From Diorhabda sublineata (lineage: Eukaryota > Arthropoda > Insecta > Coleoptera > Chrysomelidae): DNA of 64,000 bases. The notes beneath the pieces are model-generated. The model did not search any database. It was given only the letters and a program-made list of their open reading frames with translations, and was not told the DNA's origin. Where the stretch lies: the NCBI RefSeq assembly GCF_026230105.1, contig NC_079476.1, positions 30,618,559 to 30,682,558 on the forward strand, written 5' to 3'. A program made the translations under genes and the position numbers. Shown one piece after another: positions 60,001-64,000 of the stretch (its first letter is position 1; every line of letters starts with the position of its first letter).

Positions 60001-61407
60001 CATGTAGTATTTCTGTTATATCCTCCAAAGAGCAGAAAATACTAAATGGTAGTCCATCACGGGCAGCCATACGAGCCAAGATTTCACATAACTATTCCTT
60101 CTTTTGATTTTGAAAATAAAAATTTCATATTTTTGATAGCTTTTTACTAGAATAAGACGCATAATTTTCATTATCTGCTGCTACATCGCTTTTAGTTTTT
60201 AATTAAATTTATGTTATGTCGATATTTTTCAAGTGGGTGTGAAGGCCACTTGTGGATCCTCTCTGACATTTGATTTTTTTTGTGCATTTCTTACATTCTG
60301 CCACTTGCCCTTAATTAGCAACTAAATAATACTGCCAAACCGAATTAACGTCGCTTCCTTTTTTGTGTTCTTGAAATATATTGGATTCCGAATTCATTAT
60401 TTTGATTCTAAAACAATTATTTTAATTATAGGAAATTTATTTATCTGCAGCATATTTAATAGTGCTGACGTTTATTTACGAGTATATAATATTTATTGGA
60501 TATTTTACATACATTTACAATCAAAATTAACACTAATATCGTTTACCAGCGCATATTTTTAAGGTGAATACCGGTATTAATACCGGGAAAATTTGGACGG
60601 TATCCCGGTTTTCGTTGTCAGGTATTGCATTCCCTGAATATTTTGAACATATATCCAGCGACTATATGAATTTTGACATTCACTGGTGAAAGTAGCCAGT
60701 CTTAAGACTTCGGTATTTCACCGTATCTATACACAATAAGTAAGAATGTGACGTGATATTATATAGTCGTTTCCATTACTAAATGAGTTGGGCACAGAAC
60801 AACGAGATTGGCACTCGTATAAGGCGTCACAATCCTTGTGTGATTTGAGTGGAATGCAACCATAAGGTTTTGAAAGATAAAAGGGTAATGGGACTTTACA
60901 ATAGTTATATAAAATATTGACACAATAAATATGACAAGAGAGTGGTATTTTTACAAACTAGCTGGATAGAATCAATTGGGGGACTCAAATATTTCCGGTA
61001 AATAAGTTAACAAATTCGACGATAATTGAATTCCATTTGCAAAACTAATTCTCAAATGGAATAAATGAAAAGGTTTTCATATCTTACAGTAAACATTTTT
61101 TTATTCTAGACTTTTCGATTCAAGTGAACAAGTTTATGTATATTACTCGGCTCTTAATTTCAAAGACATTATGACGGCTACTGGAAAAATTGCATCAGAA
61201 ACATACATTGGAATCCATTCTTGTCCATTAACTACTGGTTTAGGCTTAGAATATTCTGGCGTGACTATTAATCGTAAAAGAGTCATGGGTCTTACTGGAT
61301 TCGAGTCGATAAGCTTGCAAATATATAATGATCCATTATTCACGTGGGAGGTACCCAGCGATTGGACGTTGCAAGAAGCCGCTACTGTTCCATGTGTTTA
61401 TTCTACA
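29597..61407 (+). CDS. Type I fatty acid synthase, 12 exons seen, 3' part beyond window
   Basis: Joining exons 29597-29741, 38992-39180, 40921-41206, 41760-42040, 45945-46183, 46332-46612, 47035-47378, 49026-49674, 52096-52348, 52529-53063, 55152-56130 and 61110-61407 gives 4479 nt with no stop (1493 codons). All introns are GT-AG. Domain order is KS (1-~410), linker, AT (~490-800), DH (~810-1100), a short non-catalytic region (~1110-1390) and the start of ER (1394 on). Catalytic residues seen are KS Cys166, His298, His336; AT Ser584, His686 with Arg609; DH His875 and Asp1027. These line up with human FASN C161, H293, H331, S581, H683, H878 and D1033. The enzyme elongates acyl chains from malonyl-CoA with NADPH in the cytosol. 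Introns range from 148 bp to 9.25 kb and are full of old transposons. The remaining ER, KR, ACP and TE exons should follow after 64000. Which insect FAS paralogue this is (general or cuticular/hydrocarbon) cannot be told. Confidence 0.92.
29920..29971. repeat. (TA)n tract flanking Penelope-like copy A
   Basis: About 52 bp of alternating AT in intron 1, directly left of the Penelope-like element. Confidence 0.9.
29985..30918 (+). mobile_element. Penelope-like element copy A, internally deleted (FAS intron 1)
   Basis: The RT part at 30110-30567 reads EIYKQIHGCAMGA, then VMDDLEETILSKFSD. The catalytic YVDD segment present in copy B is missing here, and the frame resumes at ITAVPKNQ and continues ADRSIQISDSEFRFLAIQEA. 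A GIY-YIG nuclease relic follows (CDAVYIGQTSQYLENRLRG near 30705-30765). Outer ends are inverted: GTCTTTATCAAAATATGATA near 30064 and its complement near 30872-30891. (TA)n tracts lie on both sides. Confidence 0.8.
30919..30952. repeat. (TA)n tract right of Penelope-like copy A
   Basis: About 34 bp of alternating TA preceded by (TTTA)n. It is followed at about 30969 by TTGATTTCAGGTCTCTACTG, a variant of the motif at the left end of copy A. Confidence 0.9.
31480..31720 (-). mobile_element. LINE C-terminal relic (FAS intron 1)
   Basis: The - strand reads RRNWNQHVTRMEEQRLAKII followed by RDEKPEGKRSRGRPHKRWQD, the C-terminus of RTE-like LINEs, related to the tail at 12691-12935. 5'-truncated and antisense to the gene. 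Confidence 0.65.
31721..33470. other. FAS intron 1 sequence without recognised feature
   Basis: AT-rich intronic DNA. No domain, RNA gene or repeat structure that I can support. Confidence 0.4.
33472..35150 (-). mobile_element. Penelope-like element copy B with inverted terminal arms (FAS intron 1)
   Basis: The - strand protein runs from EYTEIPPIEFIKVVELTLTT (34715) through EIYKQIYGCAMGA and MEDLKETVLSKLDI to FFIRYVDDCITAVPKNQ, so the RT catalytic YVDD is present. It continues to ADRSNQLKDPEF and ends in a GIY-YIG nuclease relic CEAVYIRQTSQYLENRLNGH near 33840-33900 (the usual YIG is YIR). Frameshifts disable it. Arms of ~190 bp are inverted: 33475-33661 against 34921-35125, sharing for example AAATTAAGTGAAATTTATAG-type sequence and CTCAAATATATAGCGGTAAT. 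A (TA)n tract lies to the right. Confidence 0.85.
35163..35195. repeat. (TA)n tract beside Penelope-like copy B
   Basis: About 33 bp of alternating TA. Confidence 0.9.
35200..36450. other. FAS intron 1; one 129-codon - strand open frame of unknown status
   Basis: An open frame on the - strand at 35340-35729 starts with Met and is rich in Tyr, Ile, Leu and His. I recognise no domain, no partner exon and no promoter. In AT-rich DNA such a frame can arise by chance or be part of an unrecognised transposon. Nothing else seen. Confidence 0.25.
36470..36690 (-). mobile_element. LINE C-terminal relic (FAS intron 1)
   Basis: The - strand reads MIRYMKAQTINWAVRIMRRK, then PRGRPTNTWSNQ, the 'RRGRP..TW' C-terminal signature of insect LINEs of RTE-like type. 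Only this tail is visible. Confidence 0.5.
36700..38040. other. FAS intron 1 sequence without recognised feature
   Basis: AT-rich. No coding or structural signal supported. Confidence 0.4.
38050..38790 (+). mobile_element. Tc1/mariner-superfamily relic (FAS intron 1)
   Basis: Near 38660-38780 the + strand reads MKATPKEALQKLFQIWIEHW, the usual C-terminal helix of mariner-type transposases. The open stretch at 38053-38238 (containing IENWRSQRYVANILE) looks like a helix-turn-helix start of a related transposase. The middle is decayed, so the two parts may not come from one insertion. Confidence 0.45.
38992..39180 (+). CDS. FAS exon 2: KS domain
   Basis: It encodes residues 49-111 (GLWGMPKYAG to GGRI plus one base). 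VDKFDASYF and FMDPRHRMVLEAVHESIIDA are the conserved KS 'DxxFF...DP..R.LLE..YEAI.DAG' block. Acceptor TTTTTTATAG, donor GTAATC. The - strand pseudogene has a counterpart of this exon at 15383-15570. Confidence 0.92.
39675..40258. mobile_element. MITE-like element with ~60-bp inverted ends (FAS intron 2)
   Basis: The left end GTTTAACTCGATATAATTTA onward to GGAAAC (39675-39733) is matched by the complement of 40196-40258, with GTAGATTTTTAGA shared and a few indels. The ~460-bp interior has no coding signal. No related transposase is visible in the window. Confidence 0.65.
40921..41206 (+). CDS. FAS exon 3: KS active-site cysteine
   Basis: It encodes residues 112-206. ANRISYSFDFKGPSFVVDTA leads into the nucleophile Cys166 in DTACSSS, the residue that carries the growing acyl chain. 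It continues GAIVCGTHLI. Acceptor TTTTTTATAG, donor GTAAGT. Confidence 0.95.
41760..42040 (+). CDS. FAS exon 4: KS first histidine
   Basis: It encodes residues 207-300 plus one base. LSPKGRCKVFSTTRDGYVRS is the standard KS block (usual FAS: 'DGRCKSFD...GYVRSE'). The exon ends at EAHGTG with catalytic His298. Acceptor TTTTCCACAG, donor GTAAGT. Confidence 0.95.
42050..43840. other. FAS intron 4, left part; no recognised feature
   Basis: AT-rich intronic sequence. A possible decayed transposon near 42300-42430 (reading FWNEIVDKIATLYGPPYHQY in shifted frames) cannot be assigned. Confidence 0.35.
43850..44760 (+). mobile_element. piggyBac-like transposase relic (FAS intron 4)
   Basis: An acidic N-terminal stretch (MEDEEDEIHEGSPAKSDEEL) precedes a LDIIELSSFFGLLFYSAVF block near 44140, the 'El.aFiGlL...G' region of piggyBac-type transposases. 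GLTYIGTLKKSKRGIYVAYQ near 44612 matches the 'LTYVGTLrKNKreIP' region. Stops and frameshifts throughout. Confidence 0.65.
45011..45043. repeat. (TA)n tract (FAS intron 4)
   Basis: About 33 bp of alternating TA. Confidence 0.9.
45044..45944. other. FAS intron 4, right part; nothing recognised
   Basis: AT-rich sequence leading to the exon 5 acceptor TTTCAATAG. Confidence 0.4.
45945..46183 (+). CDS. FAS exon 5: KS second histidine
   Basis: It encodes residues 301-380. After TTAGDIEE (usual FAS: TKVGDPEE) it reads LLIGSVKSNMGHSEISSGL with catalytic His336, then IAMETGIIPANLHAESLD. Donor GTGAGT. The pseudogene's exon 5 at 11743-11981 has the same 239-bp length. Confidence 0.95.
46332..46612 (+). 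CDS. FAS exon 6: KS C-terminus and KS-AT linker
   Basis: It encodes residues 381-473. VTANTEIDLGIVGVNCFGFG and GSNTHMVL form the C-terminal glycine-rich KS motif. A lysine-rich linker and the LVHVSGRTEEAV start of the linker domain follow. Acceptor TTTTGTTAG, donor GTAAGT. Intron 5 before it is only 148 bp. Confidence 0.93.
47035..47378 (+). CDS. FAS exon 7: AT nucleophile serine
   Basis: It encodes residues 474-588. RRPIWFVYAGMGSHWLKMGR is the start of the AT fold (usual 'GMGSQW', here His for Gln). CGHSLGEVG holds the nucleophile Ser584, which takes the acetyl or malonyl group from CoA. Donor GTGAGT. Confidence 0.95.
47490..48130 (+). mobile_element. Mariner relic (FAS intron 7)
   Basis: Shifted frames read TGYETMAFYYDPTSKGIRWS near 47755 (a decayed 'TGDETW..YYDPE.K' box, first catalytic Asp lost) and YSPDLAPSDYFPFAAL near 47955, the third-Asp box. 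The segment with the HDNA box is missing between them. The 3' remainder runs to about 48130. Confidence 0.65.
48135..49025. other. FAS intron 7, right part; nothing recognised
   Basis: AT-rich intron. The acceptor of exon 8 is TTTTTAAG, a weaker A-before-AG form than the other acceptors of this gene. Confidence 0.4.
49026..49674 (+). CDS. FAS exon 8: rest of AT domain
   Basis: It encodes residues 589-804 plus two bases. CAYADGQITPEQAVLLAYAR includes Arg609, at the position of the arginine that binds the malonyl carboxylate. SSGIPFHTRYL carries catalytic His686. VLFDQVYDHIPEDAIMIEIA and PHGLLQAILKR are the usual end of AT. It is the longest unbroken AT exon and fully open. Donor GTAAGT. Confidence 0.95.
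49850..50445. other. GC-richer island of unknown origin (FAS intron 8)
   Basis: This segment is clearly richer in G and C than the flanking intron. It has no open frame of note but contains a small (TATG)n patch near 50217. It resembles the 3' UTR of an R1-like element or a SINE on the - strand, but I cannot identify it. Confidence 0.35.
51192..51600 (-). mobile_element. Jockey-type LINE reverse transcriptase relic (FAS intron 8)
   Basis: The - strand reads AGVPQGSVVSHLLYSLFTYD, then TYADYTCFLAS (a decayed YADDT catalytic box, second Asp to Tyr), then NNKLAINASKTEYLLL and LKYLGYNV. Box order and spacing match Jockey-clade RT. About 117 codons are open, but both ends are missing. Confidence 0.8.
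52096..52348 (+). CDS. FAS exon 9: DH first hotdog
   Basis: It encodes residues 805-889. After SPLVKWDHSVSWFSGAW it ends with YLQGHEIDGRILMPATGYL, which holds DH His875 in the HxxxGxxxxP motif. DH removes water from the 3-hydroxyacyl intermediate. Acceptor TTTTTTACAG, donor GTAAGG. Confidence 0.95.
52529..53063 (+). CDS. FAS exon 10: DH second hotdog
   Basis: It encodes residues 890-1067 plus one base. VPIIFENVKLIRATVLS starts the core. SDVYGRTGKLEWKGEFASYL leads to DTMLQ, with Asp1027 at the place of the catalytic DH acid and Gln1031 four residues on. Intron 9 before it is 180 bp. Donor GTTTGT is the weakest of the gene. Confidence 0.93.
53640..54630 (-). mobile_element. R1-clade LINE, ORF2 C-terminal 276 codons open (FAS intron 10)
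   Basis: An open - strand frame at 53800-54630 reads VVTSVITYGIAIWSDVLQKQ, LNALRVTSAF, MLPIGVLAEERKSLY, then YLTQMISGHGYFREYLYRWK and CQECPICVGFNESAEHIFF, the R1 thumb and terminal zinc-knuckle region. The last knuckle cysteine is replaced by Gly. The 3' UTR extends to about 53640. The rest of ORF2 is absent, so this is a 5'-truncated copy, but a fairly young one given the open frame. Confidence 0.85.
54631..55151. other. FAS intron 10, right part; nothing recognised
   Basis: AT-rich sequence to the exon 11 acceptor TAATTTTAG. Confidence 0.4.
55152..56130 (+). CDS. FAS exon 11: end of DH and short non-catalytic central region
   Basis: It encodes residues 1068-1393 plus two bases. IPVYYNKTLNIIRSGAVEI finishes the DH region. 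The next ~280 residues stand where vertebrate FAS has pseudo-methyltransferase and pseudo-ketoreductase (~400 residues there). I see no SAM-binding GxGxG. The exon ends STIGDLSTLEWVERPFERV, the block that immediately precedes ER in this family. Donor GTAAGT. Confidence 0.92.
56140..57840. other. FAS intron 11, left part; at most a faint transposase relic near 56720-56860
   Basis: Near 56800 shifted frames give GLAQSPDLTALDISFVV, resembling the 'PPRSPDLTPLDFFLW' box of IS630-like transposases. The rest is unassigned AT-rich DNA. Confidence 0.35.
57850..58660 (+). mobile_element. Ginger-like (KRAB-A-domain-2-type) integrase relic (FAS intron 11)
   Basis: The + strand frames line up along a Ginger/GIN-type integrase: EGIAVKPIIISKLN then RCQVDPIDLQSNRD near 57995-58080 (usual 'SRCQVDLIDMQS.PD'), NMLTAWMTEDLQSTSF near 58345, and AAKENLLLQATKMLLSLQ near 58445 (usual 'A..NL..QA.KM'). 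A C-terminal stretch near 58560-58640 reads NVLAVVVGIENSDFYKLRMR. The catalytic core between is mostly deleted, and stops are frequent. Confidence 0.6.
58665..59340. other. FAS intron 11; nothing recognised
   Basis: AT-rich. No supported feature. Confidence 0.4.
59345..60640 (-). mobile_element. hAT transposon relic with BED zinc finger (FAS intron 11)
   Basis: The - strand near 60300-60210 reads VAECKKCTKKIKCQRGSTSG followed by LHTHLKN, a BED-type zinc finger. Near 60080-59990 it reads LARMAARDGLPFSIFCSLED, the next conserved block of hAT transposases. An acidic 81-codon frame at 59348-59593 may be part of it or unrelated. CCGGTATTAATACCGG at 60571-60586, a perfect palindrome, lies at the 5' side and fits hAT subterminal sequence. 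The catalytic part is missing. Confidence 0.6.
61110..61407 (+). CDS. FAS exon 12: start of enoyl reductase
   Basis: It encodes residues 1394-1493. VYVYYSALNFKDIMTATGKI, GLGLEYSGV and WTLQEAATVPCVYST are the first blocks of the medium-chain-dehydrogenase-type ER (usual 'VYYASLNFRDIMLATGKL', 'GLEFSG', 'WTLEEAATVPVVYST'). The NADPH-binding GSGGVGQ motif should be in the next exon, which I do not find before 64000. Donor GTAAGA. Confidence 0.95.
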
Positions 61408-61501
61408 GTAAGAACTTTTTATACTTAAATAATAATTTTTGTAATTTGTTTAGAATGAATTCAGTTTACTTAATAAGTGAGTTAAAAAATTTTACTTTCG
61501 C

Positions 61502-61504
<3 letters not shown>

Positions 61505-61560
<56 letters not shown>
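61505..61560. repeat. (TA)n tract (FAS intron 12)
   Basis: About 56 bp of alternating TA, ~100 bp after exon 12. Confidence 0.9.
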
Positions 61561-61563
<3 letters not shown>

Positions 61564-61569
61564 GCGTAC

Positions 61570-62098
61570 CGCATCGTTTAAACTCTGCTACCTAATATTT
61601 TACCGTTGGAAAAGAAGGAGCATTGCCTGGGCTGAGGCCTTACAAATAAAAGTATTGTATAACATAACGATGACCAATTTTTTCCATGTTTAAAAATTCA
61701 CTGAAAACGTTCACTAATAGGGGTGCTGGCTACATAAAACAGCATCGATAAGGTACATGACGATTGAACTTGGAAACTTACAATTATTACATCACCAAAC
61801 GGCAGTTCTGGCACTCTGTACAGGTCGGATATGAAAATGTCAGCCGATTTTCCCGGGCGAACGCTGTAATAACGCCAGAAGTTTTAGAAGTTTCTAAAAG
61901 TGCTGGAAAATTCTTCCGGAAAACCCGATATGGTACACAAGTGAAACCTTGTGGAACGTGAGGCCGGACTCTCAACTAGTAGCGGTGTATTTATTGTATA
62001 GATTGTGTACTTACTAATACAGTGGTATTTATCAAGCAGCTATAGCCAACTATAGGTCAGGCCAGGAACTTCTGGGACTATCCTCTTTTATTCATATT
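61570..62098. other. FAS intron 12; nothing recognised
   Basis: A somewhat GC-richer patch around 61800-62080 contains a 65-codon frame with no known motif. It may be an old LTR or transposon edge. Confidence 0.35.
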
Positions 62099-62114
62099 CA
62101 TATATTATTTATTT

Positions 62115-62319
62115 CTATAATTTCTTATTTCTTGGACCTTTTGATAGGTTTATGTTTTTAAATCTTCTTGATTTTAGGTTTCTTCTGTTTCAAAATTAGT
62201 TTTTTTAAATAATTTCTGAAAGATAGACTTGAAGGAAAGTCAAGGCCAATCTTATCTATCTTTCAAAAAGTATTTAAAAAACAGAAGAGACCTAAAATCA
62301 AGAAGATTTAGAAACATTA
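62115..62319. mobile_element. 205-bp foldback element with 15-bp target duplication
   Basis: Arms AAATCTTCTTGATTTTAGGT (from 62160) and its complement near 62290-62310 pair over ~50 bp. An inner pair (CTGAAAGATAG / CTATCTTTCA) brings the arms to a small centre. ATATATTATTTATTT occurs at 62100-62114 and again at 62320-62334 as a direct target duplication. The arms carry TTTTAGGTNTCTTCTG, the word seen at the end of Penelope-like copy A. No coding capacity. Confidence 0.7.
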
Positions 62320-62339
62320 ATATATTATTTATTTGATTA

Positions 62340-63100
62340 TACTCATATAGAATTGGAAATTCTGGGTTCTGCTGATAGCTGAATTTCCTGGAACAAAAGC
62401 TCACTCATGATTCGTTGTTTGGGAGACTATTTCTGTGTAGAATTGCCAGATCCAGATAATACGTTTTTCAATACAAAAAGTCCTCGGAATATCCTTTACC
62501 AACTGTGGAGTTTCTTTGGGTATTAATAGATCCTCCATTTCTACCAAAGCATGTTGCGAACATTTAGAGGGACTAGCATACTTTTGGAAGTTGTTCGACT
62601 ATAAATATTTTGAAATAATACAGTGGATTTGTTTCTTTGGTATATTTATGCATTTCAATTTGAATACTCATATGATTTGTGAAAATTTTCAGACATCCAC
62701 TTCAAAAATTGGTTATATTCTTTTTCAATATTTTATTCCATTTTTGACTTTAACACATTGAATATTTCAATTATTATTTCCATAACAACAAAAAGTAAAC
62801 GATAATATTGCCAAGGTAATGTCGCAATTGAAAAATGTTCGAACCAAAATAAATTAAAAATAGTTATTTCTTTTGTCCCTGTTTTGTAAACAAAGTATTC
62901 TAATATTGTATTAAGGACGTAGTTAATAATTATCGAAAAGATGACGATTGCACTAGACGTGAAGTCAAGTCACTACTTTTTTGTGGTAATAATTTATGCC
63001 ATATACAACGTGTAACTTATTAACTTATAAAACACCCTATATTCATTAAGTTTCAACTTAAAGGGAAATACCTCCAATGTTTTATTCTATCAACAACGAC
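62340..63100. other. FAS intron 12; nothing recognised
   Basis: No FAS exon with the ER nucleotide-binding motif is found here. AT-rich intronic DNA. Confidence 0.4.
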
Positions 63101-63109
63101 GAAGGTTGA

Positions 63110-63545
63110 TCTCCATACCGCAGAATTTATTTCTTCGATTATGTTAATCATAATATTTTAATCAACAAATTGAAGTACTACGGTGCCAGGGAACACCTCT
63201 CGTATGGTTCAACACATATTACCGTTGTAGCATACGATGTCTTCTTGCAAGCCAATAGAATGTGAACTGTCCCAAGGCTCAGTACTAGGCCCTATTTTGT
63301 TTTTTCTGTTTATAAACGACATTTAAACATTAATGGTAAAATATGTCTATTTGCAGACGAAACTTCTCTCTTAGAGCAACTCTGATCTCACGGCACTTCA
63401 AAGAACCATATGTAGTGTCCTAATCACTCTTAAAATCATGGTGCGATTCTAATCTTCTCTGTCTCAACGTTTCTAAAGCCAACGTATTATCATTTTTTAT
63501 TAAATAACACCACCATTCACGTCGTTGAATCTCCTTAACATTCTA
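63110..63545 (+). mobile_element. Jockey/CR1-type LINE reverse transcriptase relic
   Basis: The + strand reads FDYVNHNILINKLKYYGARG, WFNTYYR, then after a frameshift LSQGSVLGPILFFLFINDI and finally NGKICLFADETSLL, the FADDTSLL catalytic box with one Asp to Glu. Classical order of RT boxes 3-5. Dead copy. Confidence 0.8.
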
Positions 63546-63683
63546 TTGTGTTAGTCATTGTGATTTTCTTCTGAATATTGAAATTCTATTTTAGTTGTTT
63601 TGTCTTAATTTAGTTATTTTTATGTTTGTTTTTTAGTTTTTACAAATTTTCTTCTACACATTATAACAATTTTTTGATGAGTC

Positions 63684-63721
63684 TTTTCTCTCTCTCTCTC
63701 TCTCCCCCCCTCTCTCTCTCT
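63684..63721. repeat. (CT)n microsatellite
   Basis: About 38 bp of CT repeats with a C7 interruption. Confidence 0.9.
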
Positions 63722-64000
63722 AAACCAACCAAATGGTTGTAGAAGAATCAGCAAATATGGCTTACTAGAAGTCTCCTGCGGTACATCAAGAGATCCGACA
63801 AAACATTTGTCCACATTTTGTACACTTATTTATACTATAAAAGTTTTCGTTAAGGAAGCCAATAACTTTTTGATAATTGTTACATACGTCTCTTAAAGCC
63901 TTATCAAAATGCGTTAATTATAGTATAGGAAAAAAGTATTTATTATTCAAAACAAGCTGGAATGACATAAAAGTTTGTATACAAAACGGGTAGTAATAGA

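Noticed and set aside
61408..64000. Search for the next FAS exon (ER nucleotide-binding region)
   Set aside because: No frame with a YYALV or GSGGVGQ-type block preceded by an AG acceptor was found. The next exon is taken to lie outside the window.
1..64000. tRNA, rRNA, CRISPR or bacterial-type operon features
   Set aside because: None seen. Spliced genes, AT-rich composition and insect transposons argue against a prokaryotic contig.

Overview
This window reads as AT-rich nuclear DNA from an insect, plausibly a beetle, although the order cannot be fixed from the sequence alone. The evidence is a spliced animal-type fatty acid synthase gene with GT-AG introns, arthropod-style decayed transposons of many classes (mariner, IS630-like, piggyBac-like, hAT, Ginger-like, R1/Jockey/RTE-like LINEs, Penelope-like elements, an errantivirus-like provirus) and long (TA)n tracts. 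No prokaryotic organisation, rRNA, tRNA or CRISPR was seen.

The one gene that looks functional is a type I fatty acid synthase (FAS) on the + strand, starting at 29597 and running off the right edge. Twelve coding exons (29597-61407) join in one open frame of 1493 codons with canonical splice sites. They encode ketosynthase (KS), malonyl/acetyltransferase (AT), dehydratase (DH), a short non-catalytic central region and the first ~100 residues of the enoyl reductase (ER). The rest of ER, the ketoreductase, ACP and thioesterase must lie beyond 64000. All KS, AT and DH catalytic residues that can be checked are present. The product should make fatty acids from acetyl- and malonyl-CoA in the cytosol.

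On the - strand at about 11.4-15.6 kb lies a broken FAS paralogue, head-to-head with the gene. It retains relics of exons 2, 3, 5 and 6. Exon 5 is intact at exactly the same length (239 bp). Exon 2 has a stop, exon 3 has lost the KS active-site cysteine segment, exon 6 has a large deletion and frameshift, and a LINE and an IS630-like transposon have landed in it.

The rest is repeat DNA. Left flank (1-11 kb): R1-like LINE tail, a 2.4-kb inverted-repeat structure, an IS630-like relic, an internally deleted errantivirus-like provirus with two LTRs, a mariner copy and a LINE reverse-transcriptase relic. 15.6-29.5 kb: a foldback element, a mariner-type relic, a 0.9-kb tandem array, LINE RT relics, two opposed IS630-like relics, and a second mariner copy interrupted by a 255-bp foldback element with 12-bp target duplications. 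FAS introns hold two Penelope-like copies with inverted arms, a MITE-like element, and piggyBac-like, mariner, Jockey, R1, Ginger-like and hAT relics.

The most unusual signals are the Penelope-linked foldback elements (hammerhead-like cores, inverted arms, target duplications, one empty site visible within the window) and the FAS gene/pseudogene pair.
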